This document shows, piece after piece, positions 33,129 to 44,519 of a DNA stretch of 64,000 nucleotides. Positions within the stretch are counted from its first letter, which is position 1. Every line of letters starts with the position of its first letter. The notes beneath the pieces are model-generated. The model saw only the letters and a program-made list of their open reading frames with translations. It did no database searches and was not told the DNA's origin. Both the position numbers and the translations under genes were made by a program. Origin of the DNA: Larix kaempferi (Eukaryota > Streptophyta > Pinopsida > Pinales > Pinaceae); the NCBI GenBank assembly GCA_027924585.1, contig BSBM01002108.1, positions 289,001 to 353,000 on the forward strand, written 5' to 3'.

Positions 33129-34048
33129 TCAAGGGGTTAAAAAAAAAAAATTTGTGCAGTCAAAAACAAATGAACTGCGCAGTAAGTATATATATACTTT
33201 CCTTCGCTTTAGACTTCGACATACATACAATAGAAAATTCCAACTTTTACTTCACCGAGTATATACTTCACGGAGTAAACCCTTAACTTCGCGGAACACT
33301 AGCTTCGCGGAAAATTAACTTCGCATTTCGCGGAACTTTTACTTCGCAAACTTCGTTAACTTCGCGGAGATTCAACTTCGACAAACCCACTCTTAAAAAC
33401 GTTTATATTAAAAATATAAATAAATTTTACTACCGTGAAATATTTGGGAAAAATTGATTTCTTTTATAGACCGTAAATGTAAACAACATTTACTCAAGTA
33501 AATCTGGAGAAGATGTGCGACCTGCAATATTCAACATTTTTTAGAATGAATACATAAAACTGTAGACTTATATATTACCGTAGTAAAATAGGGCAACTTG
33601 GCCGCATTACACATAGGTGGAATTTACTTCGATCTTTCACCTTTTACAGAGCTTGAGCACTTAATACATTTCACAACAATGAGAATGGGCTCACAAACAC
33701 ATCGCGGACCTTTTCTTCTTCTGTTGCTCTCTCTTCCTCTCTTTCTATGTTACTCTGTGTGTGTTTTTCATTTCTTCTTCTTCTACATATACACAAACTT
33801 GATTTCAATTCACCTGGAAGCTACCGAGTTACATTAAAGACTGTAATTAATTTCCACCTAAGAATTCGACTTGCAGAATACAAACGCGGCTGAATAAATA
33901 CAAGGAAGTGTGCATGAAGCTTTCTAACAGATAGACTGTCTTTCTAACATCTTTGCGTCTTTTTGGACTGACAAAATACTGACTGTGTGACTGAAAAATC
34001 CAGTGCATACTAGATACACAATCATCTCGTAATTACACTTTCCCAACA
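33129..34048 (-). repeat. 5' LTR of Cop-C with ACTTCGCGG array
   Basis: About 920 bp. Near 33240-33380, at its internal end (U5 side), TTCGCGG or TTCGCA recurs about seven times (e.g. ACTTCGCGG, GCTTCGCGG, TTTCGCGG). The 3' LTR copy shows the same array with C-to-T changes at CpG. Confidence 0.85.
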
Positions 34049-34053
34049 CTTAT

Positions 34054-35529
34054 GGCGTCGCAGAGAACAAAGAGAAATCCTACACGTACTGCAGCAGGGT
34101 GCAAAAAAGTGGCTGAGGGAGATGAATGGAGCATATAAAAGTAGTGAACAACAAAAAGAGCATTACGCATTTACATTGCCGCGTAGGAGGGGCATCCAAC
34201 ATTCTTTCACAAATGGTTAAGGTTTATGCGATTTCTAGATTTCTAATTTTAAAAGAAAAGTCTATTAGATTTTTATTTTTGCAAATTTTCCTCTGAGAAT
34301 TTTCTTTAAGAAAAATAAAAAGGAAATGCTGAGAATAAAAGGTAAAAGAAACGATTAAGCATACCAACAGATTGGAAATTTAAAAAATGGTTAAATTTGA
34401 AAATTCTCATAATTAATTTTTAAAAATAATTTCATACGGACAATTTCAATGCATTTAAAATAATTATTTATGAGTATTTATAATTCTTCATGAATAAGTC
34501 TTCATTCTGCATTCATTATTTAAGAGTATCTCTCATTCTTTATGAATAAGTAATCCTTTAAATAACATTCTCCATTATATGTCCGTGCAAGAGTGGCATC
34601 TAGCATTTCTTCACATAGTTAAAGTTTATAGGAATCTACTTTTAAAATATATTATTATTTTTTAAATAAGAATCTACTTTAAGTTATTGTTTTGAAATAA
34701 AAAATGATACGATAGGTTTATATTTTTTTAAATAAAAAATTAAAAAATTTATGGATTTTTTTTAAATTAAAAATTAAAATACAAGAGTTCGAAAGAATGG
34801 TTTACATGAATGGAGGTCGAATGAAGGAGTTGTGAGGAACCAATCAAGCCTTCTCTTTTGAGACATGTCTTATTGCAATCAAGAATAAGGAACCCCTTCT
34901 TATTTAGGATTACATGCATATATACAAATCTGAGGGACGCTTGGGTGCCTACCCGTAGAGTTTCAATTACAAAGAAGGAGTTACAATTTGATTGAGGAGA
35001 CCAACTGTCTTCTTCTCATATGTTGGCTAGAAGAAGATGAATATACAACATTGCTACGTTGATGGCATCTTCCCAATGCCTTTTGAATGTTCATAATGTT
35101 TTCTAACATGTGTTGGAGTCATTGACTGCTATAGGACATGCATGATGAATGAATCTTGCAGAAAATTGTGTGGGTTAATTTAGTTGATGGATCGACTAAT
35201 CCACGGGGTCGACTAAGTCGATGTGACTAAGATCTGACCAAGGAGTTTAATGGGACTATCCACTAGTCGAGAGCACTAGTCAAGTCCTATAATGGATCAT
35301 ACCTTTCCCCTTAAGTGGCAATGGTCCCCATTACCTGCCTAAGAAAATAAGGAAACTTGCGCTCCAAGTAAGTGAGTGGATACTACTTTCCTTGAGTCAA
35401 GAGCTATCCTTCTTTAGCGACCTAAAACAAGGGAATTTTTTGTGTCCTTGTGTGGCATGCTTGCTATCCAACAATGTTGTCGATGGAAAGGCGATTTTGA
35501 ATGTCTGGATGAATGTCTTATAGATATGT
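34054..35529. other. Non-coding sequence between Cop-C and Gyp-2
   Basis: AT-rich. The first 200 bp would have been directly upstream of the NLR before Cop-C inserted and hold CATATAAAAG near 34132 on the plus strand. 34240-34760 is strongly A/T-rich. 35160-35300 has a repeated GTCGACTA/ACTAGTCGA motif. No gene. Confidence 0.35.
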
Positions 35530-36128
35530 TGGTTGTAAGGTGATATATTCCAATAGTGGTGGAAAATATGGTCGAATCAAGTCTACATTGAATATTGGAT
35601 GCAAACCTAGGTATGGTGAAATGTTGAGCTTAAAAGCATTTCCCCTAATTTTCTCAAGAATAGTGTAAGGACCATATCATAAAGGATTCATCTTCTTGTG
35701 CAAGCCATTGAATATTTCTTTCTTGAGATGCAACTAGACCTGATACCCAATTTTGAATGAATGAGGAATATGATGCTTGTCATTTTGGGCCTTAGCTTTC
35801 TCATTAGCTTGTTGGAGCATCTCTTGTGCTTGTCAACTTCTTGTTCTTCATGCTTTGAGTTGATCGGACTAGTCGGTCAATTGACTAATTTGATAGGTGA
35901 TGAGCGTTGAAATCCATTACAAAATTCAACTACACTCTTTCCTGTTGAACTGTGTTGTGCTCTATTATAGCTATGCTAGATGTATAGGAATATTTCATCC
36001 CATATTTTTTTATGCTTGTGGTGGTACATACAAAGTAATTGTACTACCATGTGATTCACAACTTCCATCTATCTATTGGTATAAGGATGGAAAGTGGTCG
36101 ACATAGATAGTTCCATGTCAAGCTGCTG

Positions 36129-36552
36129 CTAGAGTGTTTTCCAAAAAGTGACACCAAATTTGGAATCTCTATCAAATATGATTGTAGTCGGTAAGCCATA
36201 GTGTTTCCAAACATGCTTGAAGAAGAGTTGAGCAGACTGTTGTGTTATCATAGTCTTCATGCAAGGAATGAGGATGGCCATTTTAGAGAATCTATCGACC
36301 ATTACTAGGATTGCATCATGTCGGTGTTTAGTGAGAGGATATTCAGCCAATTAGTCCAAGGAAATGGATTCCCATGGTCGACTTGGAATGGGAAAGGGTG
36401 TATACAAACCTTGTCAATGATTCGGAGGCTTGGAGATGGAACAAAACATGCATGACTTGATATACTTGTCGACATCTGTCTTTAGTGAAGGCTAATAGAA
36501 ATACTTCTAGAGTATTGTGAGAGTCGTTCATGTGGTAGTCAATAGAAATCAA
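36129..36552 (-). pseudogene. Gyp-2 integrase fragment
   Basis: 36129-36350 carries MVDRFSKMAILIPCMKTMIT and GLPTTIIFDRDSKFG, the first and second catalytic Asp regions. 36343-36552 is the preceding segment in a shifted frame. The third catalytic region is decayed near 36040-36110 (TTFHPYTNR). Confidence 0.8.
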
Positions 36553-36900
36553 CCAACCCCTCTATATTTTTTGATACGTTGAGGAGAAGTCAGTTTCTTC
36601 TTCATACAGCCGAGGCCAAGTAATGGTGTCATAACCATGCATACTTAACACTGTAAGAAGTGAAGTGACTGGTGGATGGACAAGGAAATCAACTTTTGCA
36701 TTGGATTTTCATTTCTGATGCTTAGTTACCAATTGAAACTGTTGTAAGTAACTAATCCACTTGAGTTGTCTCATTGTCTGTAACTTAGACTATGATAGAG
36801 AAAAATATAGAGGCTTATGGTCCATGTAAATGACCATTTCTTTTCCTAGAACATAATGCCTCCATTGCTTCAGTGCTTGCACAATGGCATACATTTCCCT

Positions 36901-37365
36901 TTAATAATTCGAATACTTTCGAACAATATCAATTAAATTTTTTGAATTGAGAACCATTGGATGACCTTCATGAGTGATCAAGGTTCCCATGGCATAGTTT
37001 GATGCATCAGTCTCAATTTCAAATGGATGATGCAAATTAGATAGCTCGAATATTGGAGATATGCAAATATTTTTCTCAAGTTTGTCAAGAGATTGTTGTT
37101 TTATTATGCCCCATTTGAAAACTATATTTCCACATCCTTTAGTCAACAAATTCATTGGACATGCTATGTGGTTGAATTCCAACACAAATATGTCATAGAA
37201 ATTTTCTAAACCAAGGAAAATCCTTAGTTCATGCATGTTTCTTGGGGTGGGCCATTCCCTGATAACTTGTATATTTTTCGGGTTGACTTGAATGCTTTCT
37301 AAGTTGATCACATAGCCCAAGTATTTGATATTCCTCATTGAAAAAGAGAAATTATCCAAGTTCAA
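36901..37365 (-). pseudogene. Gyp-2 RT end and RNase H fragment
   Basis: 154 open codons: NIKYLGYVINLESIQVNPKN, REWPTPRNMHELRIFLGLEN, HHPFEIETDASNYAMGTLI. The last is the RNase H region with its first Asp. It ends ...IVRKYSNY, as in chromovirus-like plant Gypsy elements. Confidence 0.85.
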
Positions 37366-37407
37366 ACACAGCTTGTGTTGTTTGAGAGTGTCAAGTACTT
37401 GTTGAAG

Positions 37408-37761
37408 CTACATCAAATGCTCATCCCATGATCTATTGAAAGTTAGGATGTTATCTAGATAAAAAATGACACATTTTCTTGAAAACATTCTAAGAACATC
37501 ATCCATATGTCCCATAAAAGTTGCAGGTCTGTTAGTTAAACCAAAATGCATCACTAACCATTCAAATAAACCTTCCATGGTTTTGAAACCAGTCTTCCAT
37601 ACATCTAAGGACTCTATTAGAATTTGATGATATCCAAACTTGAGTTCAAGTTTGGTAAAGAATTTAGCATATGCCAAATAATCAAGTAAATCATCTAATC
37701 TAGGAAGAGGATATTGATTCTTTATTGAAATATTATTGAGATCCCTATAGTCAATGCACAT
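37408..37761 (-). pseudogene. Gyp-2 reverse transcriptase core fragment
   Basis: 117 open codons: MCIDYRDLNNISIKNQYPLP, RLDDLLDYLAYAKFFTKLEL, FEWLVMHFGLTNRPATFMGH and VIFYLDNILTF. The catalytic YxDD box reads YLDN, so the second Asp is lost, and SKLDL reads TKLEL. Confidence 0.87.
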
Positions 37762-37780
37762 AAACCATGTCCGGTATTTA

Positions 37781-38151
37781 TTAGGGACTAAGATGACTAG
37801 ACTTCCACAAGGAGAGGAGTTGGTTCAAATATACCCTTTGTCGATCAAATCTTGAATTTGTCTATGGATTTCTTCATTCTCTAAAATAGACCTTCTATAA
37901 ATATATGAAATGGTTAACGAAGAACTAGAAACAAGATCAATGGAGAGGTTTACCTTACAATATGATGACTAGAGTGGTTTACCTTATTAGGGACTAAGAT
38001 GACTGTACTTCGACAAGGAGAGGATTTGGTTCAAATATGACCTTTGTTGATCAAGTCTTGAATTTGTCTATGGATTTCTTCATTCTCTAAAATAGACCTT
38101 CTGTAAATATATGAAATGGTTAACGAAGAACTAGAAACAAGATCAATAGAG
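37781..38151 (-). repeat. Tandem duplication in Gyp-2 RT, about 165 bp with 206-bp offset
   Basis: TTAGGGACTAAGATGACT at 37781 recurs at 37987, and the copies stay alike to GATCAAT near 37940 and 38147, including CTCTAAAATAGACCTTCT. Differences are few, so the duplication is younger than most decay in this fragment. Confidence 0.85.
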
Positions 38152-38473
38152 GTACTCCAGCTGGATCTTTGAACACATATTAGTATTATTCTTGTACTCT
38201 ATAGACTTGTTGTTCCTATCAAGGGTTGTGGTCATGTTGTAGGTACAATAGATCCCATGTTCTAATGGAACACGGGAGCCCCAAAATTTTTAGTGTAAAG
38301 GTAATGACTTAAATTCCTTTATCATTATGGGGTTTTTCATCAGGTTTACTATGATTTTATGCCTTTGCATTGTTTTGATTTAATTAGAGTTTTTCCTTTG
38401 AACATTTCTAGTTTTTGACACTTTTTCTGAAGTTGCGGGAAGCTTTGATTTTTCTCAAAAAGTCATTTTTCAT

Positions 38474-38877
38474 CCCGCAAACCCACAATCCTGCAATTGC
38501 GGATTGTGGATTGCGGGAGCTTGCTTTCCTTTTTGGAATTTTTCCATCCTGCAACCTGCAAGTTGCGGATTGCGGGAAGACTTTGTAAATAGTTTTGAAC
38601 TTTTCGTTCCGCAAACTGCAAACCACAATTGTGGATTGCAGATTGAGGAAAGTGGTTTGAGTAATAAAATTGCATTGTGTGTTTCCGCAACCCGCAACCC
38701 GCAATTGCGGATTGCATATTGCAGAAAGGTTGCTTTATTTTTTAAAGTTGTTTGCATTCCCGCATCCCGCAATCCACAATTGCAGATTGCGGATTGCGGA
38801 AACTCTTTTGTTCTTTGGTTTTTCGAGTTGCAATCTCGTAACCCGCAACCCACAATTGTGGATTGCAGATTGCGGGA
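38474..38877. repeat. Array of six palindromic units, 65-76 bp spacing
   Basis: Each unit is an inverted repeat built from CCCGCAA/CCACAATCC arms around a central CAATTG or CAAGTTG. Centres lie at 38494, 38559, 38626, 38702, 38777 and 38853; the last three steps are 76, 75 and 76 bp. Unit 1 (38474-38517) can fold into a nearly perfect 44-nt hairpin. Half units lie at 38434-38440 and 38904-38911. Spacers differ. The array precedes the long ORF at 39223 and leaves frames open on both strands, which are not genes. Confidence 0.85.
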
Positions 38878-39222
38878 CGAATGTACAAAGTTAGAAAATA
38901 AGACCCGCAACTTGACCCCACATCCAACAAATTTAATCTCAGCCGTTGATTTGTCTTCATCCTACGGTCTGGATTTGGTGCGTCGAAAATCAATAAATAT
39001 GTGGTTTTTTCCCATTTTTCTTTATCATTTTCAATTTCCGAAATTATCTTGCTGCTTGAATTTTACTGCGAAGTTTTTACCAGGTGTCTGTTGCCTGTTA
39101 TTTTCAACTGAAACAATTTGGTTTACTCATTTCTCTTATTCAATTATTTACTGTTTCGTGATTTTTGAATTGTTTTTTTATTTTTGTTTATTCGTTTATC
39201 AGAAAAACCTCCAGTTTCAAAC

Positions 39223-42200
39223 ATGTCGCACAATACACGTTCTAAAACTGCTGAGAAAGATCAATTGAACAAAGACCCAAATTTTGGTATCTTCTCGGAC
39301 ACTAGTGACAAAATTATTGAAACCTATCAGATAGACTAGTCCAAAATCTACTCAATTTTTGATAATGATGACCTCTCAGACATCCAGAACGGTCGGCCGG
39401 CATATGAGAAAATTAGGGATTCCCAACTTCATGCCATTGCTGCTAGACCCGCCATCCTTCCTTATATGGATGCGGTTAAATGGATTTTGTACCATGCTAA
39501 CCCTAAAGAGCGGTCCTTCATTGACAGCGTTGGGTCACAATTGACTACTTTCCGCCCGGAGGTTCTCATCAAAGCCTATGCTCTTAAACCGGCCAAGCAA
39601 CCCCTTAGTGGTGAATTCATAGAATCTTCTAAGACCAGGTTTAATTTCGACAAAATGCTAAATTCATGGATGAATAAACCTAACAGTTACATGCCTAGAC
39701 TGACAACCTATACCCTGTTTCATGGTTTAGAGAACCTTATTCCTTACTGGAAGCCATGCTATGCAGACTGTATGGCCTCCCTAACTATTTGGTGTTTAAA
39801 ATTCAATGGGCTTCTGTAGCCCATCATATCTTGACACCTAGAGAGTCTTTTCCTTGGGCATCTATTTTGTCATTTGAGCTCAAGACAACCATTCAAGCAT
39901 ATCAGCAAGCACCGGCTCTAAGGAAGCCACAATTATTCTTTTTAGATTTTGTCATTGATGTATTTTGTGCAGAATTCCAATATCCTGAGATGGGATGGAA
40001 TTGGACTCCATCGGCTCCTCCTATCCCTATTTATCATGCATCATTATGGGAAAGGAATTATATACCTTTGATATATGACATTTGTGACCACTTCCTTGGA
40101 AGCATTTATTTCAAGATATTCAGAGAACAGGCTCCTTCTTTCTCAGCTGATGCTAGAACCTTCATTGCCACAATAGGTGACTGGTATGTGGGTGAATCCT
40201 TATCCTATGTCAGAGTTTGGGGAAGCAGCACTATCCATCTGCTGCCTAGGATAGTTCCTGACAGATTGGTCATTGAAGAGGTTTCCTATCAAACTATTAC
40301 GGATGGTGTGTCCAAAAGGATCACTGGCCCTAAGAGGAGGGGGTGGCCTAAGTTCCCCTTGAACCTTGGGCCATTGGCCATCCCAACTTCAACTTGGGCT
40401 ACAGTGTTGGGTGAAATAATGACTTCTTTAAATTTGGTCTATGCTTCCAAAAGAAGACATGATCCCAAGAAATTTCTTGATGCTAATTTCAAGCAAAATC
40501 ATATGAGGATGGGATATGCTCATGAAGAAGTTCCTGATGACTCCACCAATCAGGGAGTAAATACCTTTTCTGAACTCTACGCGAGGGCTAAGAGAAAAGA
40601 TGAACAGAACCATATCATGCAATATCAACAAGATCTTAAAACCAAAGTTTTGAGCTACAGGGCATTGGAACTAAATCTTGTTGAGCAAGTAAGAAAAGAG
40701 AGAGAAGAAAAGGAGGCTCAAAGAGCTAATTCTCCATTAATGCTTACTTATCCAGATGGGGATAAAGGCAAAGGCCTCATGGAAAATTATCCAAAGGTAA
40801 AGACTGTTGAACAAGTGAAAGTTCTACTGCAAGCCGCTCAACAATCAAAGCAGAGGTTATCACAAATGACCTCAATGTTGGACACCCAATTAGTTGCAGC
40901 TTCTAAATCAACTAATGATATTCAAGTCACTCCTGCAGTAACCCAGGTTTCTAATGTTCAAGTTATAGCTGTGACTAAGCTAGCTAAAAGGCATAAAAAT
41001 CAGACTCCTGCATCCCAAATCACTACCTTGGACATTATTCACAGCGATGTTGAAGATGAGGTACATCCTTCTGTGCATGTGGTTGCAGAAGTGACTGAAA
41101 CTTCACAAACAGTTACAAATTTATTGGTTGTTATTCAAATGGATGTCTCTATCCCTGACCAACAGATCTTTGAAACTACTGCTATAGCTGATGCTACAAC
41201 CTCAACACTACTACTTTCATCTATTCAAATTCTTTCAACCTTATCATCTGGGAAAACATTACCACCTACCATTTCCCAGTTATTTCATACAGTAACTTCC
41301 ACCACTATTCCATTTCTAGCCACCTCAGTTCCACTTTCTATTTTTCCATCTACTATTGCAGAGATTCATTCTTCGATTGTTCCTCTGGAATCACCTTCAT
41401 CCATTTTATCACCACCAACTATTGAGGAGAAAACACCAGTTCCTTCTTCTTCATCACCAGCTGCTGATGTCTATACTCCACTTTCTGAACCTTTCACTCC
41501 AATACCTTCCCCAACCTTTGCGCCAGCAGTTACTCAAAGTATCCCTTCATCCCTAAGTACTTCCCAAATCACTGTGTCTATACCTAGACCCACTATTACT
41601 CAGACATCCTCATTGGTTTCAACAGTAAATGTGACTTCATCATTTACTAAATTAGTAGTTGAGTTTGAAGAGGATATTGTAGTCCCTCTTGGGGATTATT
41701 TCTACAATAAAGAATCTAAGGCAGTGGTAAGAAAAGGTAAGAAGAGAAGCAGGGATCAAGGTGGATTGGCGGCACCTATTCCTGATCAAATAATCTGGGC
41801 TAAGCAATCTGATGATATCCAGGCAGAAGCAGTGGATGCAGCTACAGCTTTGGGTGCATTTGCAGGTGCAAATTTCAATTCAGTAAAGACACTGAATAGG
41901 GAGATTGATTTGAAAAGGGAAGAAGTGAAGAAGCTTAAAGAGCAATTGGACAAAACCAATGAGGAGCATGAAACTTATGTCAATGATCTCAGGAATATAT
42001 TTGATGATAGGTTTGAATATTTGCAGCAAAGGAATACATCCCTCCAGTCTCAGTTGTGTAATGCATAAGTTGTGAATGCTACCAATACACAAAGGATAGC
42101 AGAGCTTGAAAAACAATGTGAGGATGCAACTACAAGTGCAACCTCCTCTTCCTTCTCTAAGTTTTCCCAGCTTGAGTTTAAGGACTTGGCCATACAGGTC

Positions 42201-42863
42201 AATGAGGAACATTATAAACTGCTAACTGAATTGTTTAGCACTCTGAATGATATTAGAGAGACTCACATTGCTTTTGGCAAGATGATTGTTATTCTTGATG
42301 GACAGGTAGCCAAAAGACAACAGGGTTTTAAGGCAATTGATGATATTCTGGAATGGCAGAAGTATATTAAGGAGATACCAGAGGACAGTCATGTCCTTAG
42401 TAATTTCCAGCTCAAGAAAATCAGGACTGTGTTGCATGCCTGGCTAGATCTCAATGAAATGGTTGAAGACACTATTTAGAAAGCGCAGGCTATTTGCAGC
42501 AGGAGATGGTATGCCATTGATAACATCATGTAAACATTGCAGTTCCCTACCATGGACCTTATTGAAGCCACTTCTCCACCCAAATTGGTAATTGAACAGG
42601 TTGAATGCTAACACAAGGAGGCCAAAGAGAAGATTCAGCGCCTCAAGCATATCAAGATTGAAGACGTGGATAAGCTAATCAGGAAACCTGTTTCCATGGA
42701 GGGCAAGATCCACATTTTTATATGTATTTTGCATAAGCTGGCTAAAAATGAAATGGCAAGTTTTACGTGTGATGCACAACTAGGACTTGAGTCAGTGGAT
42801 TATCCAAATATAGATGAACTGTTAGAGATTTGGGCCAAGTGGCAAGAGTTTCTTGGCCATTAG
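39223..42863 (+). pseudogene. Long ORF of unknown family (about 1,210 codons), upstream of Gyp-3 promoter
   Basis: Starts MSHNTRSKTAEKDQ at ATG 39223. Frame 1 runs to 39819 with one TAG (39337). A single frameshift in 39756-39819 leads to a 770-codon stretch to 42068, and the same frame continues to 42863 past stops at 42066, 42477, 42531 and 42609. Visible parts: a non-repetitive N-terminal 340 residues (DAVKWILYHANPKERSFIDS, ESFPWASILSFEL, FAVIDVF-like aromatic region), a Ser/Thr/Pro-rich stretch at residues 570-805, a basic cluster RKGKKRSRD near 840, and coiled coil from about 885 (REIDLKREEVKKLKEQLDK). No polymerase, nuclease or envelope motif was seen. So few breaks over 3.6 kb imply a protein that was under selection. 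The family is not recognised. Confidence 0.65.
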
Positions 42864-43768
42864 TTTAGTTCGAATTTTGTAATACTTGTTTGAGGGGAAT
42901 TTATCCTTTGTATCATTTTGTAATTATTATTTAAAGGGTAGATCCCTCGCAGGCTAGGGAGGATGGAATTTGGAGCATAGAATCAGCAAAAGAGACTGGA
43001 GATACTCTGGTTAATGCAGAGCTTGTAATTTCTTATAGACTTTCAGTAATACAGTTATGTTATTCTCTTGGATCCTCTTTTGTTTATTAATCAATTTATT
43101 TGGTAAATACTAATTTTCACTTCATATTGTTATCACTACTGTTTAATCTTTTGCAATCAATACATACATTGATCTACAGTTTTGATTTATCTCTGCTCAT
43201 GATCTATGTATCTTTAATGTTTTAAGAGAATTTATTAAATTAAAGCTTTTATCTATTTCTGCAAATGGTTCACAGAAAATTATAATTGATGTTAATTTTT
43301 CAATTAACAATATAAGTTACAGGTTAAACTTGAATGCACTCAAACCCTTAATTTTCTATCAGTTAATTTTAATTGGTTGGTAGTAACTTGAGCAGATAAG
43401 TAATTAATCTCTTTTACATTTCTGTTAAATTGATGAACATGCTTATCTAGTTTCACATCAAGCTAACCTACACATAAACAAGATACATTTTTAGAGTAGG
43501 TCTAAATTAGTTTTATATTTCCTTTTAGGTATATTTGTTTTGGACTTGACACACTTTGTTTTCCTTCATTGGAAGACAGATCATTTCAGGATCAAAACCA
43601 TAAGTGCCAGTGGAGGCCTTTGTATCCGTGGGAGATTACTACTCCAAATAGGATGGGGATAGAACTATCCTTGCGTAGGACCTTTTGAAGCCTTTCAGTC
43701 TGGGTTTTCCCCCTCTGTTGTGAGACTTAGAATCCATTCCAGCAACCTTCACATCCAAGGCCTCAACA
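42864..43768 (+). repeat. 3' part of the Gyp-3 5' LTR (promoter, R and U5)
   Basis: Non-coding, with TATTTAAAGGG at 42928-42938 as likely core promoter, and ending CTCAACA immediately before the primer-site-like sequence. The TATA is only 64 bp past the stop of the upstream ORF, so the U3 must overlap that ORF or contain it. Confidence 0.5.
42928..42935 (+). promoter_or_regulatory. TATA-like box of the Gyp-3 LTR
   Basis: TATTTAAA followed by GGGTAGATCCCTC, matching in form the box at 21897. Confidence 0.45.
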
Positions 43769-43770
43769 AA

Positions 43771-43788
43771 TGGCGCTAGAAGGAGGGC
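43771..43788 (+). other. Primer-binding-site-like sequence of Gyp-3
   Basis: TGGCGCTAGAAGGAGGGC two bases after the LTR end CAACA. TGGCGC starts are common in plant Gypsy primer sites. I cannot name the tRNA. Confidence 0.55.
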
Positions 43789-43800
43789 CAGAAGTAAGAT

Positions 43801-44519
43801 ATGCCTAAACATAATACCAATAAATCTCCTCCAGTAAGAATACCAGTTGTCACCCGTAGTCACATGTAGGAATGTACCTCTGCGGAACAACCGGTGCAAG
43901 ACCCAAATACTATCCCTACTACCCCTGTAAGTGAGAAGGAAACCAGAAGGGGAGACATGATTTTTGTATCACCCACTAGGGGACCCCTTACACTCGAACA
44001 GTTACTTAAAAGTTCTTATGATAGTGTTTCTAGGCTATAGCAAAGGATCACTGCTGAGCGAAACCAAGGACTAGAAGCAATTCATCAAGAGAACATAGAT
44101 TCATAGGCCAATAATCAAGAAAATCAAAATTCAAGTGAACAAAATACTGAGCACAACCATTCATCTAACCAATAGTATTCCCCTGAATTTAATCTTGATT
44201 CACTATTTGGTGAAACAAAACAGGATCCACCCGATATCACCACAACAGGTCGACCTCCACAAACACCCCCATCATCTTCTTCATCTTCATTTGAATAGTC
44301 ATCATCCTCTAGTTCTTACTCAGAAGAAGACATACCCATGGCTCAAGGTGCAAACAGACCTTGGTTGGACCAAGATGTTGTGTTCATAATTGGAGACCAA
44401 CACAGACTCCCTAAGAACCCTAAAAAGTGGTTACTCAAGTTCGATCCTGATGAAAAGTCACCTACCCTTGATCATATAAAGAATTTCATGCAGGCAATCA
44501 TACTTAGGAGTTTAGTTCA
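43801..44519 (+). pseudogene. Gyp-3 gag, left part
   Basis: ATG 43801 (MPKHNTNKSPPVRIPVV), one frame of 239 codons to the Cop-D insertion. The N-terminus is low-complexity (Gln/Ser-rich, NTRSK-free), then MAQGANRPWLDQDVVF and KKWLLKFDPDEKSPTLDHIK. It contains five in-frame stops before 44338, all TAG (first at 43867-43869). The frame continues exactly into 55918 once Cop-D and one TSD copy are ignored. Confidence 0.8.
44515..44519 (+). repeat. TSD of Cop-D, left copy (GTTCA)
   Basis: GTTCA directly before TGTTGATG; the same five bases follow the right LTR at 55913-55917. Confidence 0.97.

Larger units (their letters stand above)
27784..34048 (-). mobile_element. Cop-C, Ty1/Copia element (family III), probable TSD CTTAT
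   Basis: Minus-strand element of about 6.27 kb with two LTRs of some 0.92-0.94 kb, a polypurine tract at 28721-28732, and gag, integrase, RT and RNase H remnants in Copia order. CTTAT flanks both ends (27779-27783 and 34049-34053). The outer LTR ends are TCAAGGG and CCCAACA, so the ends as I place them are not canonical TG...CA; mutation or a few-base error is possible. No clear initiator-Met primer site remains. LTRs are about 90% identical by eye. It lies just upstream of the NLR start. Confidence 0.85.
35530..38160 (-). mobile_element. Gyp-2, Ty3/Gypsy pol fragment
   Basis: Minus-strand Gypsy Pol without LTRs. From right to left: IHRQIQDLIDKGYI and MCIDYRDLNNISIKNQYPLP (RT, 37408-37761 and upstream), KYLGYVINLESIQVNPKNI with TDASNYAMGTLI (RT end and RNase H, 36901-37365), then integrase LVMVDRFSKMAILIP and WKHYGLPTTIIFDRDSKF (36129-36350), HPYTNR-like sequence near 36050, and the post-integrase block YTILEKIRGNAFKLNISPYL and NVDLIRPYFPP near 35550-35690. 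The order RT-RNase H-integrase identifies Gypsy. Many stops and frameshifts. Confidence 0.85.

Noticed and set aside
38474-38877. Array resembling a CRISPR locus (regular repeats with differing spacers)
   Set aside because: Plant nuclear DNA, units diverged and palindromic through the centre, spacers short and AT-rich, no cas genes.
38470-38910. Long open frames on both strands across 38470-39268
   Set aside because: They come from the palindrome array, whose repeats lack stops in several frames; no protein motif, and the two strands mirror each other.
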